Of a stretch of 41,119 nucleotides of DNA, positions 16,178 to 24,292 are shown one piece after another (the stretch's first letter is position 1; every line of letters begins with the position of its first letter). The notes under the pieces are model-generated. The model was not told where the DNA came from, did no database searches, and saw nothing but the letters and a program-made list of their open reading frames with translations. Source of the stretch: DAOTXL01 sp034434895 (lineage in GTDB: Bacteria > Chloroflexota > Anaerolineae > JAAYZQ01). A program made the position numbers and the translations under genes. The DNA lies in contig DAOTYI010000070.1 of assembly GCA_034434895.1 (NCBI GenBank), forward strand, positions 1-41,119. Direction: 5' to 3'.

Positions 16178-16857
16178 CGGGAGCGGAATGTCGCCTGCTC
16201 ATTGTGGATGATGAGCGGGATATCCTGGAGCTGTTAGGCGAGTATTTGACCCCTCAGTACGAGGTGGTGGCGGTCCTCTGCCCTGAGGAGGCGCTTCGGA
16301 TTTGCCAGGAGCAGCGATTCCATCTGGCGCTGGTGGACATCCGCCTGCCGGGGATGTCGGCCTGGGATCTGATTCCCCGTCTGCAGGCACTCGACCCCCA
16401 GATGGGAATTGTTCTGATGACAGCCTATGCCCGGTTATCTGATGCGGTCCACGCCCTGCGAGATATGGAGGTGTTGGACTATATCCCGAAACCATTTTTG
16501 CCTGAGGAGGTCAGGCAGGGGGTGGCGAGAGCTCTGGCGAAACGGGGACAGTGCCGGCGGATAAAACTGGGTGACCTGGTGATCGATCCGGCCGGCCGGC
16601 AGGTGGAGCGGGCGGGCAAGGTGCTGCCGCTCACCCGCCAGGAGTTCGACCTGGTTTTGTACCTGGCCCGCCACAAAGGGCGGGTGGTGCCGTATGACGA
16701 ACTGTATGCCGCCGTATGGCAATGCCAACCGGATGCCTGGTATGAAGAGGTCATCCGCAATGCCATGAGCCGCCTGCGCGACCGGTTGGGAGACGATCCC
16801 GCCTGTCCCCGCTACTTTCGCACCGTGCGGGGTGTGGGCTACCAGGCGATGGGCTGA
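16174..16857 (+). CDS. OmpR-family response regulator
   Basis: A two-component regulator of 227 residues. The receiver domain begins CRLLIVDDERDILELL, with the phospho-acceptor Asp in LALVDIRLPG, the switch Thr in VLMTAYA and Lys in YIPKPF. A winged-helix DNA-binding domain follows (LTRQEFDLVLYLARHKGRVV to FRTVRGVGYQAMG). GTG 16174 overlaps the ybeY stop (GTGA). No histidine kinase gene is next to it, so its partner lies elsewhere. Confidence 0.93.
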   Translation: MTGAECRLLIVDDERDILELLGEYLTPQYEVVAVLCPEEALRICQEQRFHLALVDIRLPGMSAWDLIPRLQALDPQMGIVLMTAYARLSDAVHALRDMEVLDYIPKPFLPEEVRQGVARALAKRGQCRRIKLGDLVIDPAGRQVERAGKVLPLTRQEFDLVLYLARHKGRVVPYDELYAAVWQCQPDAWYEEVIRNAMSRLRDRLGDDPACPRYFRTVRGVGYQAMG

Positions 16858-16900
16858 GCCGGGAAAGTAAGGCAACTGCGAGCAGGTGCCCATACGCATC

Positions 16901-17036
16901 AAGCGACTCAAGTCGCACCTCAGGGGCCTGCGGCCAGGCGTCCACCTGCGTGGACGCCTCCGTCCGCGCAGGCGGACGGCCGGGTAGCCGAAGGCATTGC
17001 CTTCGGCTACCCGGTGCGATTTCCAATCGCCCGCGC
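16901..17036 (-). repeat. Repeat family III, copy a (long inverted arm left of the csp/RRM cassette)
   Basis: A string of adjacent short palindromes: GCGACTCAAGTCGC, GGCGTCCACCTGCGTGGACG, CCGTCCGCGCAGGCGGACGG, GGGTAGCCGAAGGCATTGCC and GCGATTTCCAATCGC. It is nearly the reverse complement of 18022-18155. A related GGCAACTGC word lies just before it (16870-16890). The gap 16858-17234 holds this repeat, the csp promoter and the leader. Confidence 0.85.
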
Positions 17037-17072
17037 CTTGATGCCAATGGGGCGACACACCCCCCTGCCGAT

Positions 17073-17101
17073 TTGACATTGTGTGGCATGTGTGGTATTC
17101 T
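17073..17101 (+). promoter_or_regulatory. Promoter of the cold-shock/RRM operon
   Basis: TTGACA (17073-17078), 17 bp, TATTCT (17096-17101). It gives a leader of about 125 nt. Confidence 0.85.
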
Positions 17102-17147
17102 ATAGTTGCAGGATGAGACGTGAATCTGGATCGATCTCAAGATGACG

Positions 17148-17180
17148 ACCGCCCAGGCTTACGCGCCTGGGCGGTTTTCT
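17148..17180 (+). terminator. Attenuator-like hairpin in the csp leader
   Basis: ACCGCCCAGGC and GCCTGGGCGGT form a perfect 11-bp stem around TTACGC and run into TTTTCT. It lies about 40 nt after the likely transcription start and 55 nt before the cold-shock start codon. It is therefore positioned either to make a short RNA or to be read through under some conditions. Confidence 0.75.
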
Positions 17181-17234
17181 ATATGGGATGGCCGACTTAC
17201 CCTCCTCCTGGCAAAATTTGTAAAGAGGTGAAAC

Positions 17235-17447
17235 ATGTCTGAACGAGTGACCGGAACCGTCAAATGGTTCAACGGCGCGAAGGGCTATGGCTTTATCGCG
17301 CGGGAGGCAGGTGACGACGTCTTTGTTCACTACTCGGCCATTCAGGGCCAGGGCTTTCGCAACCTGGAAGAAGGGCAGAGGGTCGAATTCGACGTCGAAC
17401 AGGACCGCAAGGGAGCGCGCGCAGTCAACGTGACTGTGCTGAGCTGA
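17235..17447 (+). CDS. Cold-shock domain protein
   Basis: A single cold-shock (OB-fold) domain of 70 residues that binds single-stranded RNA or DNA. RNP1 is KGYGFIAR and RNP2 is DVFVHYSAI; the opening GTVKWFNGAKGYGF is canonical. AGAGGTG precedes ATG 17235. The RRM gene starts 11 nt after its stop, and the pair ends in a strong terminator, so both RNA-binding proteins are made from one transcript. Confidence 0.96.
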   Translation: MSERVTGTVKWFNGAKGYGFIAREAGDDVFVHYSAIQGQGFRNLEEGQRVEFDVEQDRKGARAVNVTVLS

Positions 17448-17458
17448 AAGGAAGCCAG

Positions 17459-17752
17459 ATGAGTAAGAAGGTATACGTCGGCAACCTGAGCTATGATACG
17501 ACCGAGGATGCATTGCGAACCATGTTCGCCCCGTTCGGCAACGTCCAATCGGTCAATCTGATCACCGACCGGGACACAGGCCGGCCCAAGGGCTTTGCCT
17601 TTGTCGAAATGGCGACCGAGCAGGCAGCCCGGGCGGCCATCGGCGCCTTGAACGGCAAAATGGTCGGCGACCGCGAGATCAGGGTAGACGAGGCCAAACC
17701 ACGACCTGACCGTGACCGGCGGCCGGGCGACCGGCGTCGGCCTCGCTGGTAA
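17459..17752 (+). CDS. RRM-domain RNA-binding protein
   Basis: A single RNA recognition motif of 97 residues with a basic, Arg/Asp/Pro-rich tail (about 18 residues). RNP2 is VYVGNL and RNP1 is KGFAFVEM. The family resembles the cold-inducible glycine-rich RNA-binding proteins of cyanobacteria, though the tail here is Arg-rich rather than Gly-rich. Co-transcription with a cold-shock protein suggests a joint role in RNA chaperoning. GAAAGGAAG precedes ATG 17459. Confidence 0.95.
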   Translation: MSKKVYVGNLSYDTTEDALRTMFAPFGNVQSVNLITDRDTGRPKGFAFVEMATEQAARAAIGALNGKMVGDREIRVDEAKPRPDRDRRPGDRRRPRW

Positions 17753-17773
17753 GGGTTGGCGCTCCACGGCGCC

Positions 17774-17811
17774 GCGCGGGCCGGTTTCACACCGGCCCGC
17801 GCTTCTTTTTT
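17774..17811 (+). terminator. Intrinsic terminator of the csp-RRM operon
   Basis: GCGCGGGCCGGT and ACCGGCCCGCGC form a perfect 12-bp stem, loop TTCAC, followed by TTCTTTTTT. Confidence 0.92.
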
Positions 17812-17862
17812 CTGCAGGTAGTGGTCACAGACCCCATTGGCATCAAGTGAAGGCACGGGCGA

Positions 17863-18018
17863 GTAATTACCTGGCCGGCTGCCTGCGCCGATTGGAAATC
17901 GGCCTTTCTGGGCGCCTGGAGCGCCGGGCGTCGGCCTGCGCCGACGCGGAAACTGGTCGGCCTGCGCCGGCCGCTGGCCGAAGGCCCCAGGCGGGCGACT
18001 TTCGGTGTGGGTAGGCAG
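17863..18018 (+). repeat. Repeat family III, copy b (second type)
   Basis: Begins GTAATTACCT, contains GCCGATTGGAAATCGGCC, GGGCGCCTGGAGCGCC, GCGTCGGCCTGCGCCGACGC and GGCCGAAGGCC, and ends near GTAGGCAGTTA. It shares most words and their order with 28919-29091 and lies directly next to copy c. The gap 17753-18257 holds the terminator, copies b and c and the mutY promoter. Confidence 0.75.
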
Positions 18019-18021
18019 TTA

Positions 18022-18155
18022 CGCGGGCGATTGGAAATCGCACCGGGTAGCCGAAGGCATTGCCTTCGGCTACCCGGCCGTCCGCCTGCGCGGACGGAGG
18101 CATCCACCTGCGTGGATGCCCGGCCGCAGGCCCCTGAGGTGCGACTTGAGTCGCC
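18022..18155 (+). repeat. Repeat family III, copy c (long inverted arm right of the csp/RRM cassette)
   Basis: Reads GCGATTGGAAATCGC, GGGTAGCCGAAGGCATTGCC, CCGTCCGCCTGCGCGGACGG, GGCATCCACCTGCGTGGATG and GCGACTTGAGTCGC in series. Aligned to the reverse complement of 16901-17036 it differs at only about ten positions, mostly in hairpin loops. Confidence 0.85.
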
Positions 18156-18221
18156 CGCCGAGCAATGGGATCGGTCAGCAGCCTGGTCTTTGGTCATTCA
18201 TAGCCAGACAGAGACCTGTTC

Positions 18222-18250
18222 TTGACGCCGGGCAGATTCCACGGTATAGT
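18222..18250 (+). promoter_or_regulatory. mutY promoter, probably giving a leaderless mRNA
   Basis: TTGACG (18222-18227), 17 bp, TATAGT (18245-18250). The -10 box ends 7 bp before ATG 18258, so transcription should begin at or next to the A of the start codon. No ribosome binding site fits. Confidence 0.75.
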
Positions 18251-18257
18251 TACAACC

Positions 18258-19367
18258 ATGACAGCGTTCGACGGCGTCCGCGAGCCCGAAAAGCTGAGTG
18301 CCCTGGGGCGGCGTCTGCTGGCCTGGTACGAGCGCCACCACCGTGACCTGCCCTGGCGCCACACCCGCGACCCCTACGCCATCTGGGTGGCCGAGATTAT
18401 GCTCCAGCAAACGAGGGTGGAGACCATGATCCCCCACTATGAGCGCTTTCTGGCTCGCTTTCCCACCCTGGAGTCCCTGGCTGCCGCCTCATTGGACGAG
18501 GTATTGAAAGCCTGGGAGGGGCTGGGGTACTATGCCCGGGCCCGCAACCTCCATCGGGCCGCGCAGCAGGTGGTGCAGGAACTGGGCGGGCACATGCCTC
18601 CCACGCCCGAAGCCCTGCTCCTCCTGCCCGGTGTGGGCCGCTACACCGCCGCTGCCATCGCCAGCATCGCCTTCGGCCAGGATACCGTGGCCCTCGACGG
18701 CAACCTGCACCGGGTGTTGTGCCGCCTCTTTGGCATTGACGACGATCCCGGCCGGCCCAGCACCCGACGCCGCCTGGAAAAGCTGGCCCAGGCCATGCTG
18801 CCCACCGGCCAGGCCGGCGATTTCAACCAGGCGTTGATGGACCTGGGGGCGACCATCTGCACCCCAACCAACCCCCGTTGCCTCCTCTGCCCCGCCGCAG
18901 ACGACTGCCTGGCCTGCCGTGAGGGGATCCAGAACGATCTGCCCATCCGCGCCACCCGCACCCACCAACCCCACCGGGATGTGACGGCCGGCGTCATCTG
19001 GGATGGCAACGGTCGTCTGCTCATCACCCAACGCCCACCGGATGCGATGCTGGGGGGGCTGTGGGAATTCCCCGGCGGCAAGCGGCGCCCCGGCGAGACA
19101 TTGCCCGATTGTCTGCGCCGGGAAATTGCCGAAGAGCTCAACATGGAGATCGAGGTAGGGGAGCTGCTGTATGTGGTGGAGCACACCTTTACCCACTTTG
19201 CCATGACCCTGTTTGTGTTCGACTGCCGCTGGCTGGGCGGCAACCCCTGCTGCCTGGGTTGCAGCGATCTGCGCTGGGTCACTCTGGAAGAACTCGACGC
19301 CTTTGCTTTCCCTGTGGCTGACCAGAAGATCGTCGCTTTTCTGCGCAGCCGGCAACGGATTGCATAA
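18258..19367 (+). CDS. mutY: A/G-specific adenine glycosylase MutY
   Basis: Removes adenine mispaired with 8-oxoguanine. The product has 369 residues. The N-terminal glycosylase domain has AEIMLQQTRVE with the catalytic Glu, the helix-hairpin-helix LPGVGRYTAAAI, the Asp in ALDGNLHRVL, and a 4Fe-4S loop (Cys-x6-Cys-x2-Cys-x5-Cys, within CTPTNPRCLLCPAADDC). The C-terminal Nudix-like domain (WEFPGGKRRPGE, then LRREIAEEL) reads the 8-oxoguanine. ATG 18258 is set by the promoter position and by the start of similarity; the open frame to 18222 begins inside the -35 box. Confidence 0.95.
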   Translation: MTAFDGVREPEKLSALGRRLLAWYERHHRDLPWRHTRDPYAIWVAEIMLQQTRVETMIPHYERFLARFPTLESLAAASLDEVLKAWEGLGYYARARNLHRAAQQVVQELGGHMPPTPEALLLLPGVGRYTAAAIASIAFGQDTVALDGNLHRVLCRLFGIDDDPGRPSTRRRLEKLAQAMLPTGQAGDFNQALMDLGATICTPTNPRCLLCPAADDCLACREGIQNDLPIRATRTHQPHRDVTAGVIWDGNGRLLITQRPPDAMLGGLWEFPGGKRRPGETLPDCLRREIAEELNMEIEVGELLYVVEHTFTHFAMTLFVFDCRWLGGNPCCLGCSDLRWVTLEELDAFAFPVADQKIVAFLRSRQRIA

Positions 19368-19439
19368 GCAACCCGCCCCAGGCGGACCGATCTTTGCCAG
19401 ACTCCGGTCCGCCGCCGGGTTCTCTCTTGTGGTGTCTGG

Positions 19440-20828
19440 ATGGGTCCCAAAACAGCCGCAATGTGGCGCAAAATCAGCCGACCGGTTCGGCGCAGGTCAC
19501 CCCTCACGGCCCTGCACCGCGATGTGCTGCGCCTGGCGCTGCCGGCCACTGTCGAGCAGATGTTGAGCATGGCCGTCGGCCTGGTGGATACCTTTTTGGT
19601 TGGTCACCTGGGAGCGGCGTCGTTGGCTGCCGTCGGCCTGGCGACCCAGTGGATCTTTTTGGCTCAGACGCTGTTGGGAGCTGTGGCGACCGGTTCGACG
19701 GCGCTCATCGCCCGCTTCACCGGCGCCCGGCAGCCGGAGCAGGCGAACCGCGTCGTGCGCCAATCGGTCGTGTTGGGGGTGCTGATCGGCCTGGGGTGCA
19801 GTGCCCTGGGCGTGAGCCTGGCCCGGCCGGCGGTGTTGTTGCTGGGAGCCCAGGCGGAAGTGGTGGGCCTGAGCACCCTCTACCTGCGCCTGGTGTCCGC
19901 TTCGCTCTTTTTTGCCACGCTGATGTATATCGGCAACGCCTGCCTGCGCGGCGCCGGCAACACCCGGACGCCGCTGGGGGTGATGCTGGTGGTCAACATG
20001 GTCAACATCGCCGTGGCCTGGACGCTGATCAACGGCCTGTTCGGCCTGCCCAGGCTGGGAGTGGCCGGCTCGGCCCTGGGCGCAGTATCAGGGCAGGTGA
20101 CGGGGGGGGTGCTGGTCACGGCCCTGTTGCTCAAAGGGCGCTCCGGCCTTCATCTGCGGCTGGCCCGCTTTCGCCCTGAATGGGTGACCATCCGCCGCGT
20201 CCTGCGGATCGGGCTGCCCTCCGGCGTGGAACAGGTCCTGTTCCGCACCGGCAACATGGCCTATGTGCGCATCCTGGCCTCGTTGGGCATTGCGGCCTAT
20301 GCAGCCAATCAGGTGGCGATCAACGGCTGGTCGTTGTCCTTTATGCCTGGCTTTGGCTTTGCCATTGCCGCCACCACGCTGGTGGGCCAGGCATTGGGGG
20401 CACAGGACCCGGACGCCGCTCAGCAGCGCGGCTATACGGCTTACAGGATGGGAGCTGCGCTCATGGCGGCCATCGGCCTGACCTTTGTCCTGTTCCCGGC
20501 CCAGATCATGGGCTTTTTCACCGAGGATGCCGAGGTGATCGCCCTGGGCACGATGCCGCTGCGGGTGGTGGGCCTTTTCCAGCCGGTCCTGGCGGCCAGC
20601 ATGATCTTTGCCGGCGGGTTGCGCGGCGCGGGTGACACGCGCTGGCCGATGATCGTCACCGCCGCCGGCATCTGGCTGGTGCGGTTGCCGCTGGCCGGCC
20701 TGTTTGCCCTGGTCCTGGGCTGGGGGCTGGTAGGGGCCTGGGGGGCGATGGCCTTCGATTTTACGGTGCGGGGTACCCTCAATTTCCTGCGCTTCCGCGG
20801 CGGCCGCTGGAAGACGATCCAGGTCTAA
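19440..20828 (+). CDS. MATE family efflux transporter
   Basis: A multidrug or toxic-compound exporter driven by sodium or protons, 462 residues with about twelve membrane helices in two similar halves. The opening LHRDVLRLALPATVEQMLSM and GLVDTFLVGHLGAASLAAVG, and GNACLRGAGNTRTPL repeated in the second half as GGLRGAGDTRWPM, are typical. ATG 19461 is an alternative start. It lies 72 nt behind mutY on the same strand. Its end overlaps the end of the convergent radical SAM gene by 4 nt. The substrate cannot be told. Confidence 0.92.
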   Translation: MGPKTAAMWRKISRPVRRRSPLTALHRDVLRLALPATVEQMLSMAVGLVDTFLVGHLGAASLAAVGLATQWIFLAQTLLGAVATGSTALIARFTGARQPEQANRVVRQSVVLGVLIGLGCSALGVSLARPAVLLLGAQAEVVGLSTLYLRLVSASLFFATLMYIGNACLRGAGNTRTPLGVMLVVNMVNIAVAWTLINGLFGLPRLGVAGSALGAVSGQVTGGVLVTALLLKGRSGLHLRLARFRPEWVTIRRVLRIGLPSGVEQVLFRTGNMAYVRILASLGIAAYAANQVAINGWSLSFMPGFGFAIAATTLVGQALGAQDPDAAQQRGYTAYRMGAALMAAIGLTFVLFPAQIMGFFTEDAEVIALGTMPLRVVGLFQPVLAASMIFAGGLRGAGDTRWPMIVTAAGIWLVRLPLAGLFALVLGWGLVGAWGAMAFDFTVRGTLNFLRFRGGRWKTIQV

Positions 20829-22249
20829 TCGAACCTCATGAACCGCCTCACCGTCTGCACAAACTCCCGGAACGACGGGCGGTAGGGGTGGATGCGGTTT
20901 TTGATGGCATAGCCCTTCCACAGCTTGAAGGCCAGGCGGAAGAGCGGGTTGGGAGGCAATTTGATCAGCCGCCGCACCAGCCCGGTGAGCCACGGCCACT
21001 CCACTGCCAGGGCAAAGAGCTTGTTAAAGTTTTCGATCTGGCGCTTTTCCTGCGGGCTGGAGAAGCGCAACACCGACCGTTCCCAGGCCGAATCGTCAAT
21101 CTCGTCCAACGAACCCTCGACATAGCCGTGCTGACGGGCATATTCGCCCAACTCGGTGCGGGGATAAGGCTGGTACAGGAAGGCGTTGGCATAGGCCGGC
21201 CGGCAGGCATGGTTGAGAGCCAGGGTCTCAAAATCGTTTTCCAGCGTGCCGCCCGGCAGGCCCAACATGTTGGTCGTGATCAACTGGATGCCCGCCTCAC
21301 GGATGAGGCGGGCGGCCCCGACGATCTGCTCATCGGAGAGGTTGCGGTCGAGGAGCTCGTTGCGCAATCGGGCGTTGCCGGTCTCCAGGCCCATGCCCAC
21401 GCTGACACAGCCGGCCTGCCGAAGCAGGGCGATCTTGTCCTCGTTGACCAGGTTGGCCCGCACATTGCAGAAGAAAGGCAGGCCGATCTCCCGCGGGAAG
21501 CGGGTGGCCAGCTCACGCAGCCACTCGGTGGAGACGATGAACAGGTCGTCGAGAAAGACGACGAACTGCAACGGGTATCGCTCCTGCACCCCTTTGACCT
21601 CTTCGATGACCCGGTCCACGCTCATCTGACGCAGGCGCCTGCCCTTGCCCCGGTACAGGGCGGCCAGAGCGTGGTTGAAGCAGTAGGTGCAGTTGTACGG
21701 GCATCCCCGGCTGGTGATGAAATGCTTGATGCCGCTCTGCCGGGTAAAAGGGTCGTAGCTGTAGATCAGTTCCCGGTCGGGGAAAGGCAGGCGGTCCAGG
21801 TCAGGTTCCAGAGGGCGAAGTGGATTGCGCTCCACCTCCCCATCCCGCTTGAGCCACCAGTTCTCGATGCCGCTCAGCGGCCGGCCGGCCTCCACGGCGT
21901 TCACCAAGTCGAGGAGGGCTTCCTCCCCCTCGCCCAGGCAGACCGCATCCACCCCCGGCTCGTGGATAAACTCAGGAAAGTAGGTGGGGTGCGGCCCCCC
22001 AAAGACAGAGACCACGCCGGGCACCATGGCCTTGATCCGCAGGTTCAGGTCCCGATAGAAGGTCTGGGAACCGGTGTAGACGCTGTACCCTACCACCCCC
22101 GGCTGCCACTCGCGGGCAACGGCCACCGGGTCTTCTTCGGCGGCGACGGCCAGGCGCACCTGATGCCCGGCCTGCCGCAAGGTGCTGGACAGATAGAGCA
22201 GGCCCAGCGGTTCGTAGTCAATCTGCTTGATGACGAACAGGACACGCAT
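20825..22249 (-). CDS. B12-binding domain radical SAM protein
   Basis: A 474-residue protein with an N-terminal cobalamin-binding-like Rossmann domain (about 1-130; IKQIDYEPLGLLYLSSTLR, then VFGGPHPTYFPE) and a radical SAM domain with the cluster motif CPYNCTYC in TSRGCPYNCTYCFNHA. The layout is that of methyltransferase-type or hopanoid/bacteriochlorophyll-related class B enzymes, but the substrate is not evident. The typical B12 motif DxHxxG is not visible, so cobalamin may not be bound. It lies 69 nt downstream of the AmrS-like gene, probably in the same operon. Confidence 0.88.
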   Translation of the reverse strand: MRVLFVIKQIDYEPLGLLYLSSTLRQAGHQVRLAVAAEEDPVAVAREWQPGVVGYSVYTGSQTFYRDLNLRIKAMVPGVVSVFGGPHPTYFPEFIHEPGVDAVCLGEGEEALLDLVNAVEAGRPLSGIENWWLKRDGEVERNPLRPLEPDLDRLPFPDRELIYSYDPFTRQSGIKHFITSRGCPYNCTYCFNHALAALYRGKGRRLRQMSVDRVIEEVKGVQERYPLQFVVFLDDLFIVSTEWLRELATRFPREIGLPFFCNVRANLVNEDKIALLRQAGCVSVGMGLETGNARLRNELLDRNLSDEQIVGAARLIREAGIQLITTNMLGLPGGTLENDFETLALNHACRPAYANAFLYQPYPRTELGEYARQHGYVEGSLDEIDDSAWERSVLRFSSPQEKRQIENFNKLFALAVEWPWLTGLVRRLIKLPPNPLFRLAFKLWKGYAIKNRIHPYRPSFREFVQTVRRFMRFD

Positions 22250-22318
22250 AGGTCAGGGCACAAGGACAAAGGATGAAAGACAAAGGGCGAAAGACCCATC
22301 ACCCGTCATTCGTCACCT

Positions 22319-23359
22319 CTACATTCCTACTCCATCAATCACCGTGCCGCAATGGGCACATCGGCCATTGCGGAGGTGGCGTTGTGTGACCTGGAAGCCC
22401 CACCGGCCGATGACCATCTGGCCACAGTGGGGACAGAAGGTATCCTCCAGGTGAGCGCCGGGCAGGTTGCCGACATACACATAGCGCAATCCGGCCTCGC
22501 GGCCCAGGTCGTAGGCGCGGCGCAGGGTGGCCGGCGGGGTCGGCCCCCGGTCGTGCATCTTGTAGTCGGGGTGGAAGCGGCTGACGTGCCACGGCGTCTC
22601 GACCCCCAGTTCGGTGACGAGAAAGTGGGCGATGTCGCGCAACTCCGCCTCCGAATCATTCATCTCCGGCACAACCAGGGTGGTCACCTCCACCCACACC
22701 CCCAATTCCTTCATCTTTTTGAGGGCGTCGAGCACCGGCTGGAGCCGGGCGCCACACACCGTCTTGTAGGTTTCGTCGCGGAACGCTTTCAGGTCCACGT
22801 TGGCTGCGTCGAGCCACGGTTCATGGCCGTCGGTCAGGCCCTGAAACATCTCCAGCATCTCGGCTGTCATGTAGCCGTTGGTCACATACACGCTGGCGAT
22901 CCCCGCGGCGTGGGCCAGCCGGGCGATGTCGTAGCTGTACTCGAAAAAGATGGTCGGCTCGGTGTAGGTGTAGGCGATTGATTGGGAGCCGTAGTGCCTG
23001 GCCGCGCGGACGATCTCTTCGGGCGAGGTCTGGCGGCCCCAGATCTCGCCCCGCTCACGGGGCATCTGCGAGATGTCCCAGTTCTGGCAGAACTGGCAGC
23101 GAAAGTTGCAGCCGGCGGTGGCGATGGAAAAGGCGGTGCTGCCCGGATAAAAGTGAAAGAGCGGCTTTTTCTCGACCGGGTCCACGGCCTGGGAAAGGGG
23201 GATGCCATAGACCAGGGTGTAGAGGGTCCCCTGCCGGTTTTCCCGCACCAGGCACACCCCCTTGTGCCCCTCGGCGATGGTGCAGCGATGGGCGCACAGG
23301 TGACACCGTACCCGCCGACCATCCAGCTTCTCGTAGAGCAAGGCCTCTTTCACGGCCAT
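22319..23359 (-). CDS. amrS: AmmeMemoRadiSam-system radical SAM enzyme
   Basis: A 346-residue radical SAM protein related to pyruvate-formate-lyase activating enzymes. An N-terminal cysteine region (CHLCAHRCTIAEGHKGVC) comes first, then the cluster motif CNFRCQFCQNWDISQ, and a C-terminal zinc knuckle (CPHCGQ ... GRCAHCG) typical of the AmrS branch. In other genomes this enzyme occurs with MEMO and AMMECR1 proteins; neither is next to it here. ATG 23359 is chosen because similarity begins at KEALLYEKL and GAGGG lies upstream; the frame stays open into the cooC coding region. It lies 7 nt after the cooC-like gene. Confidence 0.9.
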   Translation of the reverse strand: MAVKEALLYEKLDGRRVRCHLCAHRCTIAEGHKGVCLVRENRQGTLYTLVYGIPLSQAVDPVEKKPLFHFYPGSTAFSIATAGCNFRCQFCQNWDISQMPRERGEIWGRQTSPEEIVRAARHYGSQSIAYTYTEPTIFFEYSYDIARLAHAAGIASVYVTNGYMTAEMLEMFQGLTDGHEPWLDAANVDLKAFRDETYKTVCGARLQPVLDALKKMKELGVWVEVTTLVVPEMNDSEAELRDIAHFLVTELGVETPWHVSRFHPDYKMHDRGPTPPATLRRAYDLGREAGLRYVYVGNLPGAHLEDTFCPHCGQMVIGRWGFQVTQRHLRNGRCAHCGTVIDGVGM

Positions 23360-23366
23360 CCCTCCC

Positions 23367-24137
23367 TCACAACCCGCCCCCGACCGCTGCCAGGATAGCC
23401 TCCAACGAGCGGCGGCTGGGGGCTTCGGGCGGCAGGCGGACGATCGGCTCCCCCTGGGCATCCAGCCGGGCGATGGCCGGATCGGCGGGGATGAGGCCGG
23501 CCAGCGTCAGTTTGTGTTCGGCAATGGCCTCCAGCAGCGACGGGGGCAGGGTCTGGCCTTCCACGCGGTTGACGATGAGATAGGCCGCCCCGACCATCGT
23601 CTTGAGTTCATCCACCACCTGGACCACCCGGCTGGCGGCGAGGATGCCACGCAGCGTCGGATCGGAGACGATCAGCAGCAGGTCCACGTCCCGGGTGGTG
23701 CGCCGGCTGAGGTGCTCCAATCCGGCCTCGTTGTCAATCACCACATAATCGTAGGCCGCCGACAGGCGGTCTATGGAGGAGCGCAGGATGTTATTGGCGG
23801 CGCAGTAACAGCCGGGGCCTTCCGGCCGGCCCATGGCCAGTAGGTCAAAGCCCTGCTCCTCCACCAGCGCCTGGTTGATGCGCAGGTCGAGATAGTCCCA
23901 CTTGCTCATGCCCCCCATGGCCCGCGCCCCGCCGACGGCTGAGGCTGTCTCCTCGCGCACATCCCCCACCGTGTCGTACAGCGGCACACCCAGGGCCAGG
24001 TTCAGATTGGTGCTGGGGTCGGCGTCAATGGCCAACACCGAGCCTTTTTGCTTTTTCACCAGATAGTCAATGATCAGCGCCGCGACGGTGGTTTTGCCCG
24101 TACCGCCCTTGCCGGCAACGGCGATGGTGGTCGTCAT
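23367..24137 (-). CDS. CooC-like MinD-family ATPase (carbon monoxide dehydrogenase maturation type)
   Basis: A 256-residue P-loop ATPase. It has the deviant Walker A GKGGTGKTT, IDADPSTNLNLALG as the second motif, and a CxC pair in GCYCAANNILR, where CooC binds nickel between subunits. CooC delivers nickel to CO dehydrogenase; no such enzyme gene is in the window. Tight linkage to the AmrS-like enzyme suggests a metal or cofactor insertion role in this operon. ATG 24137 begins the conserved MTTTIAVAGKGG. Confidence 0.88.
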   Translation of the reverse strand: MTTTIAVAGKGGTGKTTVAALIIDYLVKKQKGSVLAIDADPSTNLNLALGVPLYDTVGDVREETASAVGGARAMGGMSKWDYLDLRINQALVEEQGFDLLAMGRPEGPGCYCAANNILRSSIDRLSAAYDYVVIDNEAGLEHLSRRTTRDVDLLLIVSDPTLRGILAASRVVQVVDELKTMVGAAYLIVNRVEGQTLPPSLLEAIAEHKLTLAGLIPADPAIARLDAQGEPIVRLPPEAPSRRSLEAILAAVGGGL

Positions 24138-24292
24138 CTCTGCTCCGCTTTGTGATGGCTCAGCCTTATGCTCGCCGCCAGCCTGTGCCTGAGCCTCCGA
24201 TAAGCCACAGGCGTGGAGGCTTCAGGCGGAAAAGGCCGGCTGAAGCCTCGACTCCGGTCTTTAACTGACAGGAGTTACGTAGTTGACCGGCA

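Noticed and set aside
16858..18257. tRNA or other classical RNA gene in the repeat-rich intergenic regions
   Set aside because: The hairpins lack a tRNA cloverleaf and TTCRA loop; they are stacked independent palindromes.
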